A stretch of DNA of 64,000 nucleotides from CAYSPT01 sp964432985 (GTDB lineage Bacteria > Muiribacteriota > CAYSPT01). Within the stretch, counting starts at the first letter, position 1; each line of letters starts with the position of its first letter. Below are positions 54,417 to 63,126 of the stretch, in pieces. Under the pieces are notes generated by a model. That model was not told the origin of the DNA and did no database searches. It was given only the letters and a program-made list of their open reading frames with translations. The DNA is taken from positions 1 to 64,000 of the forward strand of contig CAYSPT010000009.1 of assembly GCA_964432985.1 (NCBI GenBank). The letters are read 5' to 3'. Position numbers and translations under genes: made by a program.

Positions 54417-55723
54417 CGGGAAATGGTCACATGCGGGTAGCCCTTGAGCTTCATTCCGTCGAAGGGGCTCCAGTCGCAGTTGGTCTGCATCTTCTTGGGC
54501 TTGAGGGTGACTTCCTTTTTCGGGTCGAACACGCAGATGTCTGCATCGCTCCCCACGGCAATAACACCTTTTTTCGGATAAAGCCCGAAGAGCCGGGCTG
54601 AGTTGGTGGACGTGAGCTTCACGAACTGCTGCAACGTGAGCCGTTTCTTTCTCACCCCGTGGGTGTACATGGTGGGCATGAAAGTCTCCACCCCGGGCAT
54701 CCCGAAGGGAATCTGGCTGAACTTACCTTTCCACATGGCTTTCTGTTTGGTGTCGAAGGTGCAGGTGTCGGTGCCCATAGTCTCCACAGCTCCACAGCCC
54801 AGGCCCCACCAGAGATCAGCGTTATCCTCCCTGGTCCGGATAGGCGGACAGGTGGCGTAGTAATGGCCGGTTTTCTTGTCTTTGAACTTGTCAGCAGTCA
54901 GCAGCAAGTACTGGGGACAGGTTTCTGCGATAACCTTGACGCCCCGCTGCTTGCCCTCGATCACGGCATACATTGATTCCTTGGTGGACATATGCACGAT
55001 GTAGAGCTGGCCCTTGGCGTACTCTGCCATAGTGATGGCCCGCTGCACGGCTTCGCTCTCGGTGAAATTGGGCCGGGTAAGAAAATGTGCGTAGGCACCG
55101 TGTTTTTTCCACGAGCCATCCTTCAAATACTGCTCGGTCAGGGTGTCGGTGAGGTAGACGTTCTCGGCATGAACCCCGATGGTGCCCCCGTACTTGGCCG
55201 ATTCTAAAAGAGCCCCGTACAAATCGGCGTCGTCCGCCATCCACCCCTGGCTGGCGTAGATCATAAACATTTTGAAGGAGGGAATTCCGGAAGCAATGAT
55301 ATCTTTGAGCTCATTCTGCGTCCGTTTGTTCTTCCAATCGGTGATTCCCACATGCAGTGCATAATCCACGCACACCTTGCCGTCGGCTTCTTTCTTCCGG
55401 GCCTTGACGGCACTCTTCATGGATTGACCTTTGGTCTGGATAGCAAAATCGATCAGTGTCGTCAAACCACCGCAGGCGCCGGCTTTGGTGCCGTTTTCAA
55501 AATCGTCCTTGCTGACCGTGCCGCAGAAGGGCAATTGCAGATGGACATGGGGATCAATACCCCCGGGAAACACGTACATGCCTTTTGCATCCACGACCTC
55601 AGAGCCGTTTTTAGGTTTGGCCTTGCTTTCAAGACCGATAATCTTACCGTTTTTAACCACCACGTCAGCCTTGAACTGGTCTGCGGTGGTTACCACCGTT
55701 CCGCCCTTTACGATAAGGTCCAT
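54417..55723 (-). CDS. Dihydropyrimidinase (hydantoinase), C-terminus in gap
   Basis: About 435 residues from ATG 55723 (GAGGTG 6 bases upstream). Amidohydrolase fold with all expected metal ligands: GGIDPHVHLQLPF (His59, His61), IPSFKMFMIYA (Lys151, carboxylated bridge), VHAENVY (His185), YIVHMSTKES (His244) and TMGTDTCTF (Asp319). SVEG-type substrate loops fit D-hydantoinase/dihydropyrimidinase. It opens dihydrouracil to N-carbamoyl-beta-alanine. Twenty-seven bases between its upstream neighbour's stop (55760) and the operon's GTG at 55732. The last 25-40 residues are missing in the gap. dht/hydA-type symbols vary, so none is given. Confidence 0.92.
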
Positions 55724-55759
55724 AGTGTTCACCTCTTCCCTTTCATTCGTGCCGTTGCG

Positions 55760-56668
55760 TCACGGAAGCAGCTTGACCAGATCGCCGTAGGTTTCCGGAC
55801 GGCGGTCGCGGTAAAACGCCCAGGCATTGCGGACTTCACGAATATCGTCCATGTTGAGATCGGCTACGATAACCTCGTCTTTATCATCGCTCCCTTGTGA
55901 GATGATTTTTCCCCGGGGATCGCAGAAGTAGGAACTGCCGTAAAACTTGCCGCTCTTCCACGGCTCTTCGATTCCCACCCGGTTGATATTACCCATGAAA
56001 TAGCCGTTGGCTACAGCGTGGGCCGGCTGCTCGAGCTCCCACAAATACTTGGAAACACCTTCGATAGTAGCTGACGGATTAAAGACAATCTCCGCTCCAT
56101 GCAGACCGAGAATCCGTGCGCCATCAGGGAAATGGCGATCGTAACAAATGTAAACAGCCACCTTGCCTACCCCGGTTTCGAATACCGGGTACCCTAAATT
56201 ACCCGGTTTGAAATAGTACTTTTCATAGAAACCAGGATGTACGTATGGGATATGGATCTTGCGATATTTGCCCAGAATTTTGCCGTCGCCGTCGATGACC
56301 ACGGCAGTATTGTAATAGACGCCGGTCATTTCCACCTCGTATATGGGCACAACCAGCACAATTCCGTGACGGGCCGCCTCTTTGCAGAACAGGTCGACGG
56401 TGGGTCCCGGAATGGTTTCAGCATAATCATACCAGCGCTGATGATGTTCCGCACAGAAATACGGGCCATTGAAGATTTCCTGGAAGCACACCACCTGGCA
56501 GCCTTTGGAGGCGGCCTCCTCCAGGAGTTTTACATGCTTCTCGTTCATTGCGTCTTTGATTGTCTTCAGTTCCTTGCTGATAGCTTCGCCGCTCATCCCC
56601 GAGGTGTCAGCAGTCGGAGCAATCACATTGGTTGCCTGGATTATTCCGCCTTTAACTATATTGGCCAT
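55760..56668 (-). CDS. Beta-ureidopropionase (N-carbamoyl-beta-alanine amidohydrolase), nitrilase superfamily
   Basis: 302 residues from ATG 56668 (AAGG about 10 bases upstream; ATG 56677 is too close to it). Carbon-nitrogen hydrolase triad: Glu64 in VVCFQEIFNGPYF, Lys137 in GKYRKIHIPYV, Cys175 in AVYICYDRHFPDGARIL. The FQEIFNGPYFCAEHHQRWYD start and GKFYGSSYFCDPRG end match beta-ureidopropionase closely, including the animal enzymes. It splits N-carbamoyl-beta-alanine to beta-alanine, CO2 and ammonia. Third gene of the operon, just before dihydropyrimidinase. Confidence 0.92.
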   Translation of the reverse strand: MANIVKGGIIQATNVIAPTADTSGMSGEAISKELKTIKDAMNEKHVKLLEEAASKGCQVVCFQEIFNGPYFCAEHHQRWYDYAETIPGPTVDLFCKEAARHGIVLVVPIYEVEMTGVYYNTAVVIDGDGKILGKYRKIHIPYVHPGFYEKYYFKPGNLGYPVFETGVGKVAVYICYDRHFPDGARILGLHGAEIVFNPSATIEGVSKYLWELEQPAHAVANGYFMGNINRVGIEEPWKSGKFYGSSYFCDPRGKIISQGSDDKDEVIVADLNMDDIREVRNAWAFYRDRRPETYGDLVKLLP

Positions 56669-56739
56669 CAGTCCCATCCTTTCCAGGTATTGATCCGTGA
56701 ACGTTTTTCAATTCATGGACCGCTAACAAGAGACTCTAT

Positions 56740-56973
56740 TTAACCACCATCTATCACAGGATACAGTTCAACTACTTCACCATTGTCAGGTATGTAATTC
56801 CGGTCGAGTGACTCACCGTTTTTAAAGAAACCCATGACCATATTTTCTGGTATGGGTGTACAACGAAGAATTGAAATGAGAGTATCACTGTCCCCCGCCT
56901 GGTACGTGATTTGTTCAGCCATTTCTACGTACCGCTTCAAATTTGCTTTCGGTTCGAAAACAATAAGCTTCAT
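56740..56973 (-). CDS. MoaD/ThiS-like ubiquitin-fold sulfur carrier
   Basis: 77 residues ending in Gly-Gly (VVELYPVIDGG), the mark of a beta-grasp sulfur carrier whose C-terminus is thiocarboxylated. The body fits the fold (MKLIVFEPKANLKRYVEMAE, GSL/SLDRNYIPDNGEVVELYP). AAGGA about 9 bases upstream, and only 16 bases after the aldehyde oxidoreductase stop. In organisms with tungsten AOR enzymes a small MoaD-like gene next to aor is common and is thought to supply dithiolene sulfur for tungstopterin. Its role here is inferred from that. Confidence 0.75.
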   Translation of the reverse strand: MKLIVFEPKANLKRYVEMAEQITYQAGDSDTLISILRCTPIPENMVMGFFKNGESLDRNYIPDNGEVVELYPVIDGG

Positions 56974-56989
56974 TCAAGAAAATCCTTAC

Positions 56990-58846
56990 TCAGATTATTC
57001 CCTCACCGCACGTATCCAGTCCGAGCCCAGCGAGTTTATCCCTGGTGGGAATACCGTACTCCGTCCAACCCCTGAAAGCATAGTATTCGTCCAGCATCTT
57101 TCCCAAATGGGGCAGCACCCCGGCAGCCTTACCATCGGGGCGGGCGTGGGCAAAGAGGCGTGGCGGCAACACATCGTCTTTGCGGGAGCAGCCCAGCCGG
57201 ACATTATAGAGACGTTTCAGGTTGAACAAACGCTCACCGGTCTCCATGACCCGGTCACAATCATAATCCCACCCGGTTGCCGCCTTGATCCAGCCGGCAA
57301 TCATGGCCGGACCCACCCGGGCCAGGAAGAGAAACTTACACAGACCCAGGGGGTTGAAAATACCCTGGAAGTTCTGCATCTCGTAGCAGATCCTGGCCTT
57401 GCCTTCCGTGGTGTGAGGATCGGGGGCTTCGGTATATCCCAGGTCTGCCAGCGGAATACCCCGTCCCAGAAAGTAGCTGAGGGCTTCCAGGTGGCACGCC
57501 CCGCGGTTGGCGGTAGCGTAATTACAGCCCATGGAAACAAAAGCCCTCGGATCGTGCATAGGATACTCCAGTCCCTTGGTGTGAACAGCGAATTCTTCTG
57601 CCTTCGGACCCAGCTCTTCAGCGGCCCGCTTTACTCCCTGGGACAGAAGCTTGCCGATACCCTCCACCTTCCCTATGAGCTGTGTAAGTTTGAGTACCGC
57701 CATACCGTCGCCCCAAGGAGCTTCAAATCCGATATCATCCTTCGTGAGGAGCCCTTGCTCGAAGGCTTCCAGGGCAAAGGCCACCACCGCCGAAGCTGAT
57801 ATAGTATCGAGTCCCAACCGGTTGCAGGCCTCATTGGCAGCGATCACCGCTTCGTAATCATCTACCAGACACATGGCCCCGAATCCGGCGCAGGTTTCAT
57901 ATTCAGGACCGTGCCCGTAGAGCGGCGCATACGGACCCTCGGTAACCTGGACAATTTTTCCGCATCCGATAGGACACTTGTAACAGTAATATGATTTTAC
58001 TTTCGTAGTGGGCAGGAACGTCTGGCCGCAGGTTTTTGTGGCTCCTTCCGCCCATGATCCCAGGTACCAGTTCTTTATGGGAAGATCACCCCAGAACTCC
58101 ACTGCCTCCACTCCCCCGGCGGTGGAAAAATCAGAGAGAGATTTGGCGTTGGCCATAATATCCTTGACCTGGGATTTTATCAGGGCTTTGAGACCGGCTT
58201 CGTCGTACAGAGGGACCTTTTGCTCGCCCCGCACTACAAAGGCTTTTAGGTTTTTGATTCCCATGACCGTGCCCATGCCGCATCGACCCGCAGCCCGGGC
58301 TACCGGTCCACCGAACATAACTGAAGCAATGAGCGATCCACGTTCACCGGCGGGACCGATACAGGCGACTTCCACATCGGCACCCAGCTCTTTTTTAAGC
58401 AGTTCTTCGGTTTCAAAGGTATCTTTCCCCACCAGGTGATCGGCTGGATTCAATACTGCCCGGCCATCATCGAGCAAGAGATATACCGGTTTTTCGGCAG
58501 CACCATTAAAAATAACGCCGTCATATCCGGTAAAGGAAAAAGCGGCGGACCAGTGTCCCCCCGCAGCGGCTTCCCCCCAGATACCGGTCAGGGGAGATTT
58601 GGCGGAAAGGCAAATCTTGGGGCTTCCGGGAACAGGTGTTCCATTGAACAATCCCCTCATGAAAATAAGTGGATTTTCAGGCGACAGGGGATCCAGGTCA
58701 GGGTCGGTTTCCTCGAGAAGTATCCTGGCGGACAGACCGCTTCCAAGAAAGAATAACTCGGCATCGGAATCCTCGATGGTCCGGTCTTTCATACTGCCGG
58801 AGGACAGGTCAACCTCGAGAATCCTGCCATGATAACCGAAGGGCAT
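56990..58846 (-). CDS. aor: Aldehyde:ferredoxin oxidoreductase, tungstopterin type
   Basis: 618 residues; GGAGG 8 bases before ATG 58846. Pterin site RCGMGTVMGIKNLKAFVVRG. Cluster Cys: YYCYKCPIGCGKIV gives Cys288-x2-Cys291-x3-Cys295, and GLCKFL gives Cys503, the same layout as the Pyrococcus enzyme as I remember it. NRLGLDTISASAVVAFALEA and the C-terminal SRKDDVLPPRLF are further family marks. AOR oxidises aldehydes to acids with ferredoxin as acceptor. First gene of the operon that ends with the aminotransferase, so malonate semialdehyde or methylmalonate semialdehyde is a reasonable substrate (inference). The annotated operon gives it the strongest translation signal. Confidence 0.9.
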   Translation of the reverse strand: MPFGYHGRILEVDLSSGSMKDRTIEDSDAELFFLGSGLSARILLEETDPDLDPLSPENPLIFMRGLFNGTPVPGSPKICLSAKSPLTGIWGEAAAGGHWSAAFSFTGYDGVIFNGAAEKPVYLLLDDGRAVLNPADHLVGKDTFETEELLKKELGADVEVACIGPAGERGSLIASVMFGGPVARAAGRCGMGTVMGIKNLKAFVVRGEQKVPLYDEAGLKALIKSQVKDIMANAKSLSDFSTAGGVEAVEFWGDLPIKNWYLGSWAEGATKTCGQTFLPTTKVKSYYCYKCPIGCGKIVQVTEGPYAPLYGHGPEYETCAGFGAMCLVDDYEAVIAANEACNRLGLDTISASAVVAFALEAFEQGLLTKDDIGFEAPWGDGMAVLKLTQLIGKVEGIGKLLSQGVKRAAEELGPKAEEFAVHTKGLEYPMHDPRAFVSMGCNYATANRGACHLEALSYFLGRGIPLADLGYTEAPDPHTTEGKARICYEMQNFQGIFNPLGLCKFLFLARVGPAMIAGWIKAATGWDYDCDRVMETGERLFNLKRLYNVRLGCSRKDDVLPPRLFAHARPDGKAAGVLPHLGKMLDEYYAFRGWTEYGIPTRDKLAGLGLDTCGEGII

Positions 58847-58884
58847 GATGGGCCTCCAATCTCAATATAAAAAATACAACTAAT

Positions 58885-58914
58885 ATTATAGTGGGGGTAT
58901 TTTGCTGTAGTCAA
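58885..58914 (-). promoter_or_regulatory. Sigma-70-type promoter for the aor operon
   Basis: On the minus strand TTGACT (58914-58909), 18 bases, TATAAT (58890-58885). Spacing is the same as for the preT promoter. Transcription would begin near 58878, about 32 bases before the aor ATG. Confidence 0.8.
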
Positions 58915-58921
58915 GAGAATA

Positions 58922-59830
58922 TCAACTGCTCTGCTTTTTGTGGGATTCCATGGCCTTGCGGCTGCTTGCCATGGCCTGCGACCGCTTTTTCTGCTCTTTG
59001 GACTGCATAATCTTCTTGCCGATGGCCATCCCTAAACCAACTCCGGGAATGACTTTTCCGACCAGTTCCTCACCAAGTTCGAACAGTATGTCTTCGGATA
59101 TCAGTTCTTTGAGCTCCGTCTTGAATATTTTTCCTTTCTTGACATCCCCGGTGATAGCGTCGACTTCCAGGACACCTTTCTGCCCGGAGGAGGTGTCCAG
59201 CAGTTCAAACGCGTAGATGGGCCTGAAATAGAGAACTATTCTATGGATCGAAATCATTTCCTCGATAACCGTGTCGGCGTGTATTGGTTTGAGAAGCTCC
59301 TTGATTAGTTCCCTGATCAGGTAAGACGCTTTGATACGGGCGGGGATGACAACCTTGTTCTCCCCCATGAGCTCTTCTGTTTCCTGGATCTCCCGACTGG
59401 GGTAACCGATGTACAGCTCGAGCCCTTTTTCCTTGTTTTCCACCGCGTCCCGGGTAATCTCCCGGCTGGCCTGTTCCACACAATGATCCTCGGCAGTAAA
59501 CTGGCATACCGGATTGGCACCCTCGATTTCGATTGTAGTTGAGCAAAGTGTTACGGATCTGACTTCTGGATTGACATCGAACTGATACACGGTCTGCCGT
59601 TTGTACTCCAGATAGCTCTCGGCGCAGATGTGCCAGAAGGGTTCGTAGCGTTTTTCCGAGTGGATAACCAATGCTTCACTTTTTTTAGAGAAAAGGTTCT
59701 TAACGCTGTGAACGAGGCTGAACGCTTTTTCCTTGGAAGCTAGAGCAATTTCCCGGCACTTGTCTATATTATGGATATCCAAAAGAACCTGGATGTCCTG
59801 TTTTTTTTCACTTAACTTAAGCTCTACCAT
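58922..59830 (-). CDS. Protein of unknown function, 302 aa
   Basis: No signal peptide; probably cytoplasmic. Features: KRYEPFWHICAESYLEYKRQ near 62-81 with an aromatic-rich core, GYPSREIQETEELMGEN, and a C-terminal basic segment with VIPGVGLGMAIGKKIM, which is Gly-rich and may be membrane-active. A few Cys (CSTTIEIEGANPVCQF, HCVEQ) could bind metal. I do not recognise the family. Its stop is 8 bases before the aor -35 box, so it may read through into the operon or be independent. Confidence 0.6.
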   Translation of the reverse strand: MVELKLSEKKQDIQVLLDIHNIDKCREIALASKEKAFSLVHSVKNLFSKKSEALVIHSEKRYEPFWHICAESYLEYKRQTVYQFDVNPEVRSVTLCSTTIEIEGANPVCQFTAEDHCVEQASREITRDAVENKEKGLELYIGYPSREIQETEELMGENKVVIPARIKASYLIRELIKELLKPIHADTVIEEMISIHRIVLYFRPIYAFELLDTSSGQKGVLEVDAITGDVKKGKIFKTELKELISEDILFELGEELVGKVIPGVGLGMAIGKKIMQSKEQKKRSQAMASSRKAMESHKKQSS

Positions 59831-59874
59831 ACCCAGGTGTCCTCCGATACGTACCCCTTTTTCATATTACACGT

Positions 59875-59967
59875 AAGGCAACTCACAAGGCAAGATTAAT
59901 CTGGCAAGGCAGCTCACAAGGCAAGATCAATCTGGCAAGGCAGTGCACAAGATAAGTCCAATCTATC
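59875..59967. repeat. 31-base tandem repeat, three copies
   Basis: Units 59875-59905, 59906-59936 and a diverged 59937-59967, each starting AAGGCA. They lie upstream of the unknown gene at 59830 and about 120 bases before the CoA-transferase start. Confidence 0.85.
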
Positions 59968-60089
59968 TCAAGACCCAGCGGGTTCAAGTAGTTGACCGGC
60001 GGTCATCCGGTTGTTATCCTGTGGTCATTGACGAACCGCAGAATAAAAGTTTGTGAATTATTAGGGCTAAGCAGGAAGGGAGCCATCAT

Positions 60090-61313
60090 ATGAATACCAC
60101 CACTTTAGCCGCAGGCACCTTTGCCGCCGGGGCGCTCGAGGGGATAAAAGTTCTCGACCTGTCCCGGGTCCTGGCCGGACCGTACTGCACTATGCTGCTT
60201 GGAGACATGGGTGCCAGCGTCATCAAGGTAGAGCGTCCGGGAAAGGGAGACGACACCCGTCAGTTCGGCCCCCCGTTTAAGGAGGGTGAGAGCGCTTACT
60301 TCATGAGCGTCAACCGTAACAAGCTGTCCATCACCCTCAACCTCAAGAACCCCAGGGGACAGGAACTGGCCATGGAGATGGCGTGCAAATCGGACGTGGT
60401 GGTCGAAAACTTCCGGCCCGGGAAAGTTGCCGATTTGGGGCTTGATTATGAATCCATTGCCAGGCGGAATCCCACCATAGTGTACTGCTCCATATCGGGG
60501 TTCGGTCAGGACGGCCCCTATGCCAGCCGCCCCGGGTACGATCTTATCGTGCAGGGAATGAGCGGGTTGATGAGTTTCACCGGTGAAATGGGAGGAGATC
60601 CCCTCAAAGTGGGAGTGGCCATCAGCGATATTTTTTCGGGAATGACCGCCTATCAGGGAATTCTCCTGGCACTGCTGGCCAGGGAAAAAACAGGGAAAGG
60701 CCAGTACGTGGACATCTCTATGCTGGATAGCACCATGTCCCTGCTCACCTATCAGGGCGGACGTTTCTTCGCCACCGGTACGCCACCGGTTCCTCTGGGA
60801 AACGCCCATCCGACCATCGCTCCCTATGAAACCTTCAGAACCTCCGACGGATTCGTCAATATAGCCGTAGGCAACGACGCCCTTTGGCTGAAGTTCTGCG
60901 ACGCCATCGGGAGGACGGACCTGACCGGGATGGACAGTTTCAAAACCAATGCTCTCAGGGTGGAGCATCACGGAGAGCTGACGACAATACTCAACGAAAT
61001 TATCGCCAAACAGACCACCCGGGAATGGGTGGACATCCTGCGGGACCGCGGTGTCCCCTGCGGAGCCATTAACACCCTGGCGGACGTGGCAGACGATCCG
61101 CAGGTAGAACACAGGCAGATGGTGATCACCATGGACCACCCGAAATGTGAAAGCGTGAGCATGACCGGAATACCCATCAAGCTTTCAGAAACACCGGGCA
61201 GCCTGAGGTACCCTCCGCCCGTCCTGGGAGAACATACCGAATACATTCTCAAGGAGTGGCTCGATTACACTGATTCCCAGATAGATGAATTTCGACACGA
61301 AGGCATTATTTGA
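60090..61313 (+). CDS. Family III (CaiB/BaiF) CoA-transferase
   Basis: 407 residues; GGAAGGGAG 7 bases before the ATG. Family marks: LDLSRVLAGPYCTMLLGDMG, VIKVERPGKGDDTR, NRNKLSITLNLKNPRGQ, SGFGQDGPYASRPGYDLIVQ, and AISDIFSGM, whose Asp180 fits the catalytic Asp of formyl-CoA transferase. These enzymes move CoA between carboxylic acids. No acid is named by sequence. It precedes a methylmalonyl-CoA mutase subunit by 93 bases, so succinate, methylmalonate, propionate or malonate are candidates. Confidence 0.88.
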   Translation: MNTTTLAAGTFAAGALEGIKVLDLSRVLAGPYCTMLLGDMGASVIKVERPGKGDDTRQFGPPFKEGESAYFMSVNRNKLSITLNLKNPRGQELAMEMACKSDVVVENFRPGKVADLGLDYESIARRNPTIVYCSISGFGQDGPYASRPGYDLIVQGMSGLMSFTGEMGGDPLKVGVAISDIFSGMTAYQGILLALLAREKTGKGQYVDISMLDSTMSLLTYQGGRFFATGTPPVPLGNAHPTIAPYETFRTSDGFVNIAVGNDALWLKFCDAIGRTDLTGMDSFKTNALRVEHHGELTTILNEIIAKQTTREWVDILRDRGVPCGAINTLADVADDPQVEHRQMVITMDHPKCESVSMTGIPIKLSETPGSLRYPPPVLGEHTEYILKEWLDYTDSQIDEFRHEGII

Positions 61314-61406
61314 GTGAACGACAGCTTGCAGGATAGAGTTACAATTACCAGCTGGGATACGTGGGTGTGACCGCACCCGGGGATACTGAATAAGTGAGGT
61401 ACAAAC

Positions 61407-63092
61407 GTGGATATTCAGGAACTAAAGCAAACCATTAAAGAAGAGCGTGAACGCTGGGAGCAAGAGAAATTGGAACAGGTATTAAAACGGCATCCCGAGC
61501 GTAAGGAACAGTTTCTCACCGATTCCTATATGGAAGCGCCCCGGGTGTGCACCCCCGAGAACCATTCTGAAGAGACGTACCTTCAGCGTGAAGGATTCCC
61601 CGGGCAGTTTCCGTATCTCCGTGGCGTGCAGCCCACCATGTACCGGGGCCGGCTCTGGACCATGCGCCAGTACGCCGGGTTCGGTACAGCCGATGAATCT
61701 AACCTGCGCTACCGCTACCTGCTCGAGCAAGGGCAGACCGGGCTATCGGTGGCCTTCGACCTGCCTACCCAGATGGGGTACGACTCCGACCACCCGCTTT
61801 CGCAGGGAGAAGTGGGACGGGTGGGTGTGGCCATCGACACTCTGGATGACATGGAACGGCTCTTCGCCGAAATTCCGCTATCCAAAGTAAGCGTGTCCAT
61901 GACCATCAACGCCACCGCCGCTGTGCTTTTAGCCATGTACGTAGCCCTGGCCAAAAAGCGCGGTGACACGGTGGAGAAGCTCTCGGGGACGCTCCAAAAC
62001 GATCTGCTCAAGGAATACGTGGCCCGGGGAACCTACATCTTTCCGCCGGAACCGTCCCTGAGGCTGGTCACCGACGTCATATCCTACTGTACCGAGCACC
62101 TGCCAAAATTCAATCCCATCTCCATCTCCGGCTACCACATCCGTGAAGCCGGCTCCACTGCGGTGCAGGAGGTGGCGTTCACCCTGGCCGACGCCATCTG
62201 CTACGTCGAGCGTGCCATACAGGCCGGCCTCGACGTCAATGATTTCGGCAAACGTCTCTCCTTTTTCTTCGCCGCTCACAACGACTTTTTCGAAGAGGTG
62301 GCCAAGTTCAGGGCCGCACGGAGAATATGGGCAATCATCATGCGGGACCGCTTCGGGGCCACCAATCCCAAGGCCATGACCCTGCGGTTCCACACCCAGA
62401 CAGGCGGGGCTACCCTCACCGCCCAGCAGGAGAAGAACAATGTCGTCAGGGTAACTTTGCAGGCGCTGGCGGCAGTGCTGGGGGGGACCCAGTCGCTTCA
62501 CACCAACTCCTTCGACGAAGCCCTTGGACTGCCCTCAGAAGAAGCAGTCACCATTGCGTTAAGAACCCAGCAGATCATCGGTTACGAATCGGGCGTCGAC
62601 CGAAGCGCCGATCCGCTGGGGGGAAGCTATTACGTGGAGCAGCTCACCGACCGGATAGAGGAGCAGGTACTGGACTATCTGCAGAGAATCGACGACATGG
62701 GCGGTACGCTCAGGGCGGTGGAGAGCGGTTTCATAAAAACGGAGATAGTGCAAAACGCCTACCGGCACCAGCTCATGGTGGAGAGCGAGGAGAAGGTGGT
62801 GGTAGGGGTAAACCGGTTCCAGGAAGAAACCGCCGGAACCGGTTCCGCAGCGTTGTTCTCACCGGACCCGGCCGGCGAAACACAGCAGGTGAAAAAGCTT
62901 AAGTCAGTCAAGGGAAGCCGGGACGAAGACCAGGTAAAAAGCTCTCTGCATCATCTTCAAGAGACCGCCCGGGGAAGTGAAAACCTGGTACCACCCATTC
63001 TGGAAGCCGTAGAAGCCAGAGCCTCTATCGGCGAGATCTGTGATGTGCTCAGAGGAGTGTTCGGACAGTACTCGGGCGCCGGTTCGCTGTAG
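61407..63092 (+). CDS. Methylmalonyl-CoA mutase large (alpha) subunit, without B12 domain
   Basis: 561 residues from GTG 61407 (GAGG 7-8 bases upstream). TIM-barrel acyl-CoA mutase: TMYRGRLWTMRQYAGFGTAD, VAFDLPTQMGYDSDHPLSQG, NPISISGYHIREAGSTAVQE, FHTQTGGATLTAQQEKNN. Tyr89 (QYAGF) and Arg207 (EYVARGTYIFPP) are those that select methylmalonyl-CoA over isobutyryl- or hydroxyisobutyryl-CoA, from memory of the Propionibacterium enzyme. No DxHxxG cobalamin-binding domain follows, so the B12 subunit must be elsewhere, as in split archaeal and anaerobe mutases of about 560 residues. It interconverts methylmalonyl-CoA and succinyl-CoA. Likely co-transcribed with the CoA-transferase. Confidence 0.92.
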   Translation: MDIQELKQTIKEERERWEQEKLEQVLKRHPERKEQFLTDSYMEAPRVCTPENHSEETYLQREGFPGQFPYLRGVQPTMYRGRLWTMRQYAGFGTADESNLRYRYLLEQGQTGLSVAFDLPTQMGYDSDHPLSQGEVGRVGVAIDTLDDMERLFAEIPLSKVSVSMTINATAAVLLAMYVALAKKRGDTVEKLSGTLQNDLLKEYVARGTYIFPPEPSLRLVTDVISYCTEHLPKFNPISISGYHIREAGSTAVQEVAFTLADAICYVERAIQAGLDVNDFGKRLSFFFAAHNDFFEEVAKFRAARRIWAIIMRDRFGATNPKAMTLRFHTQTGGATLTAQQEKNNVVRVTLQALAAVLGGTQSLHTNSFDEALGLPSEEAVTIALRTQQIIGYESGVDRSADPLGGSYYVEQLTDRIEEQVLDYLQRIDDMGGTLRAVESGFIKTEIVQNAYRHQLMVESEEKVVVGVNRFQEETAGTGSAALFSPDPAGETQQVKKLKSVKGSRDEDQVKSSLHHLQETARGSENLVPPILEAVEARASIGEICDVLRGVFGQYSGAGSL

Positions 63093-63126
63093 AGTAATGA
63101 ACCAGCCGGCAGCAGTTTTATGTCTC

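Noticed and set aside
50173..58878. Shared TTAG(C/T)TGTAT downstream of the preT and aor -10 boxes as an operator
   Set aside because: Ten AT-rich bases at different distances from the two promoters and absent at the permease promoter; likely chance.
60105..61139. 344-codon minus-strand frame opposite the CoA-transferase
   Set aside because: Shadow frame without domain signal; the sense frame is a full-length CaiB/BaiF protein.
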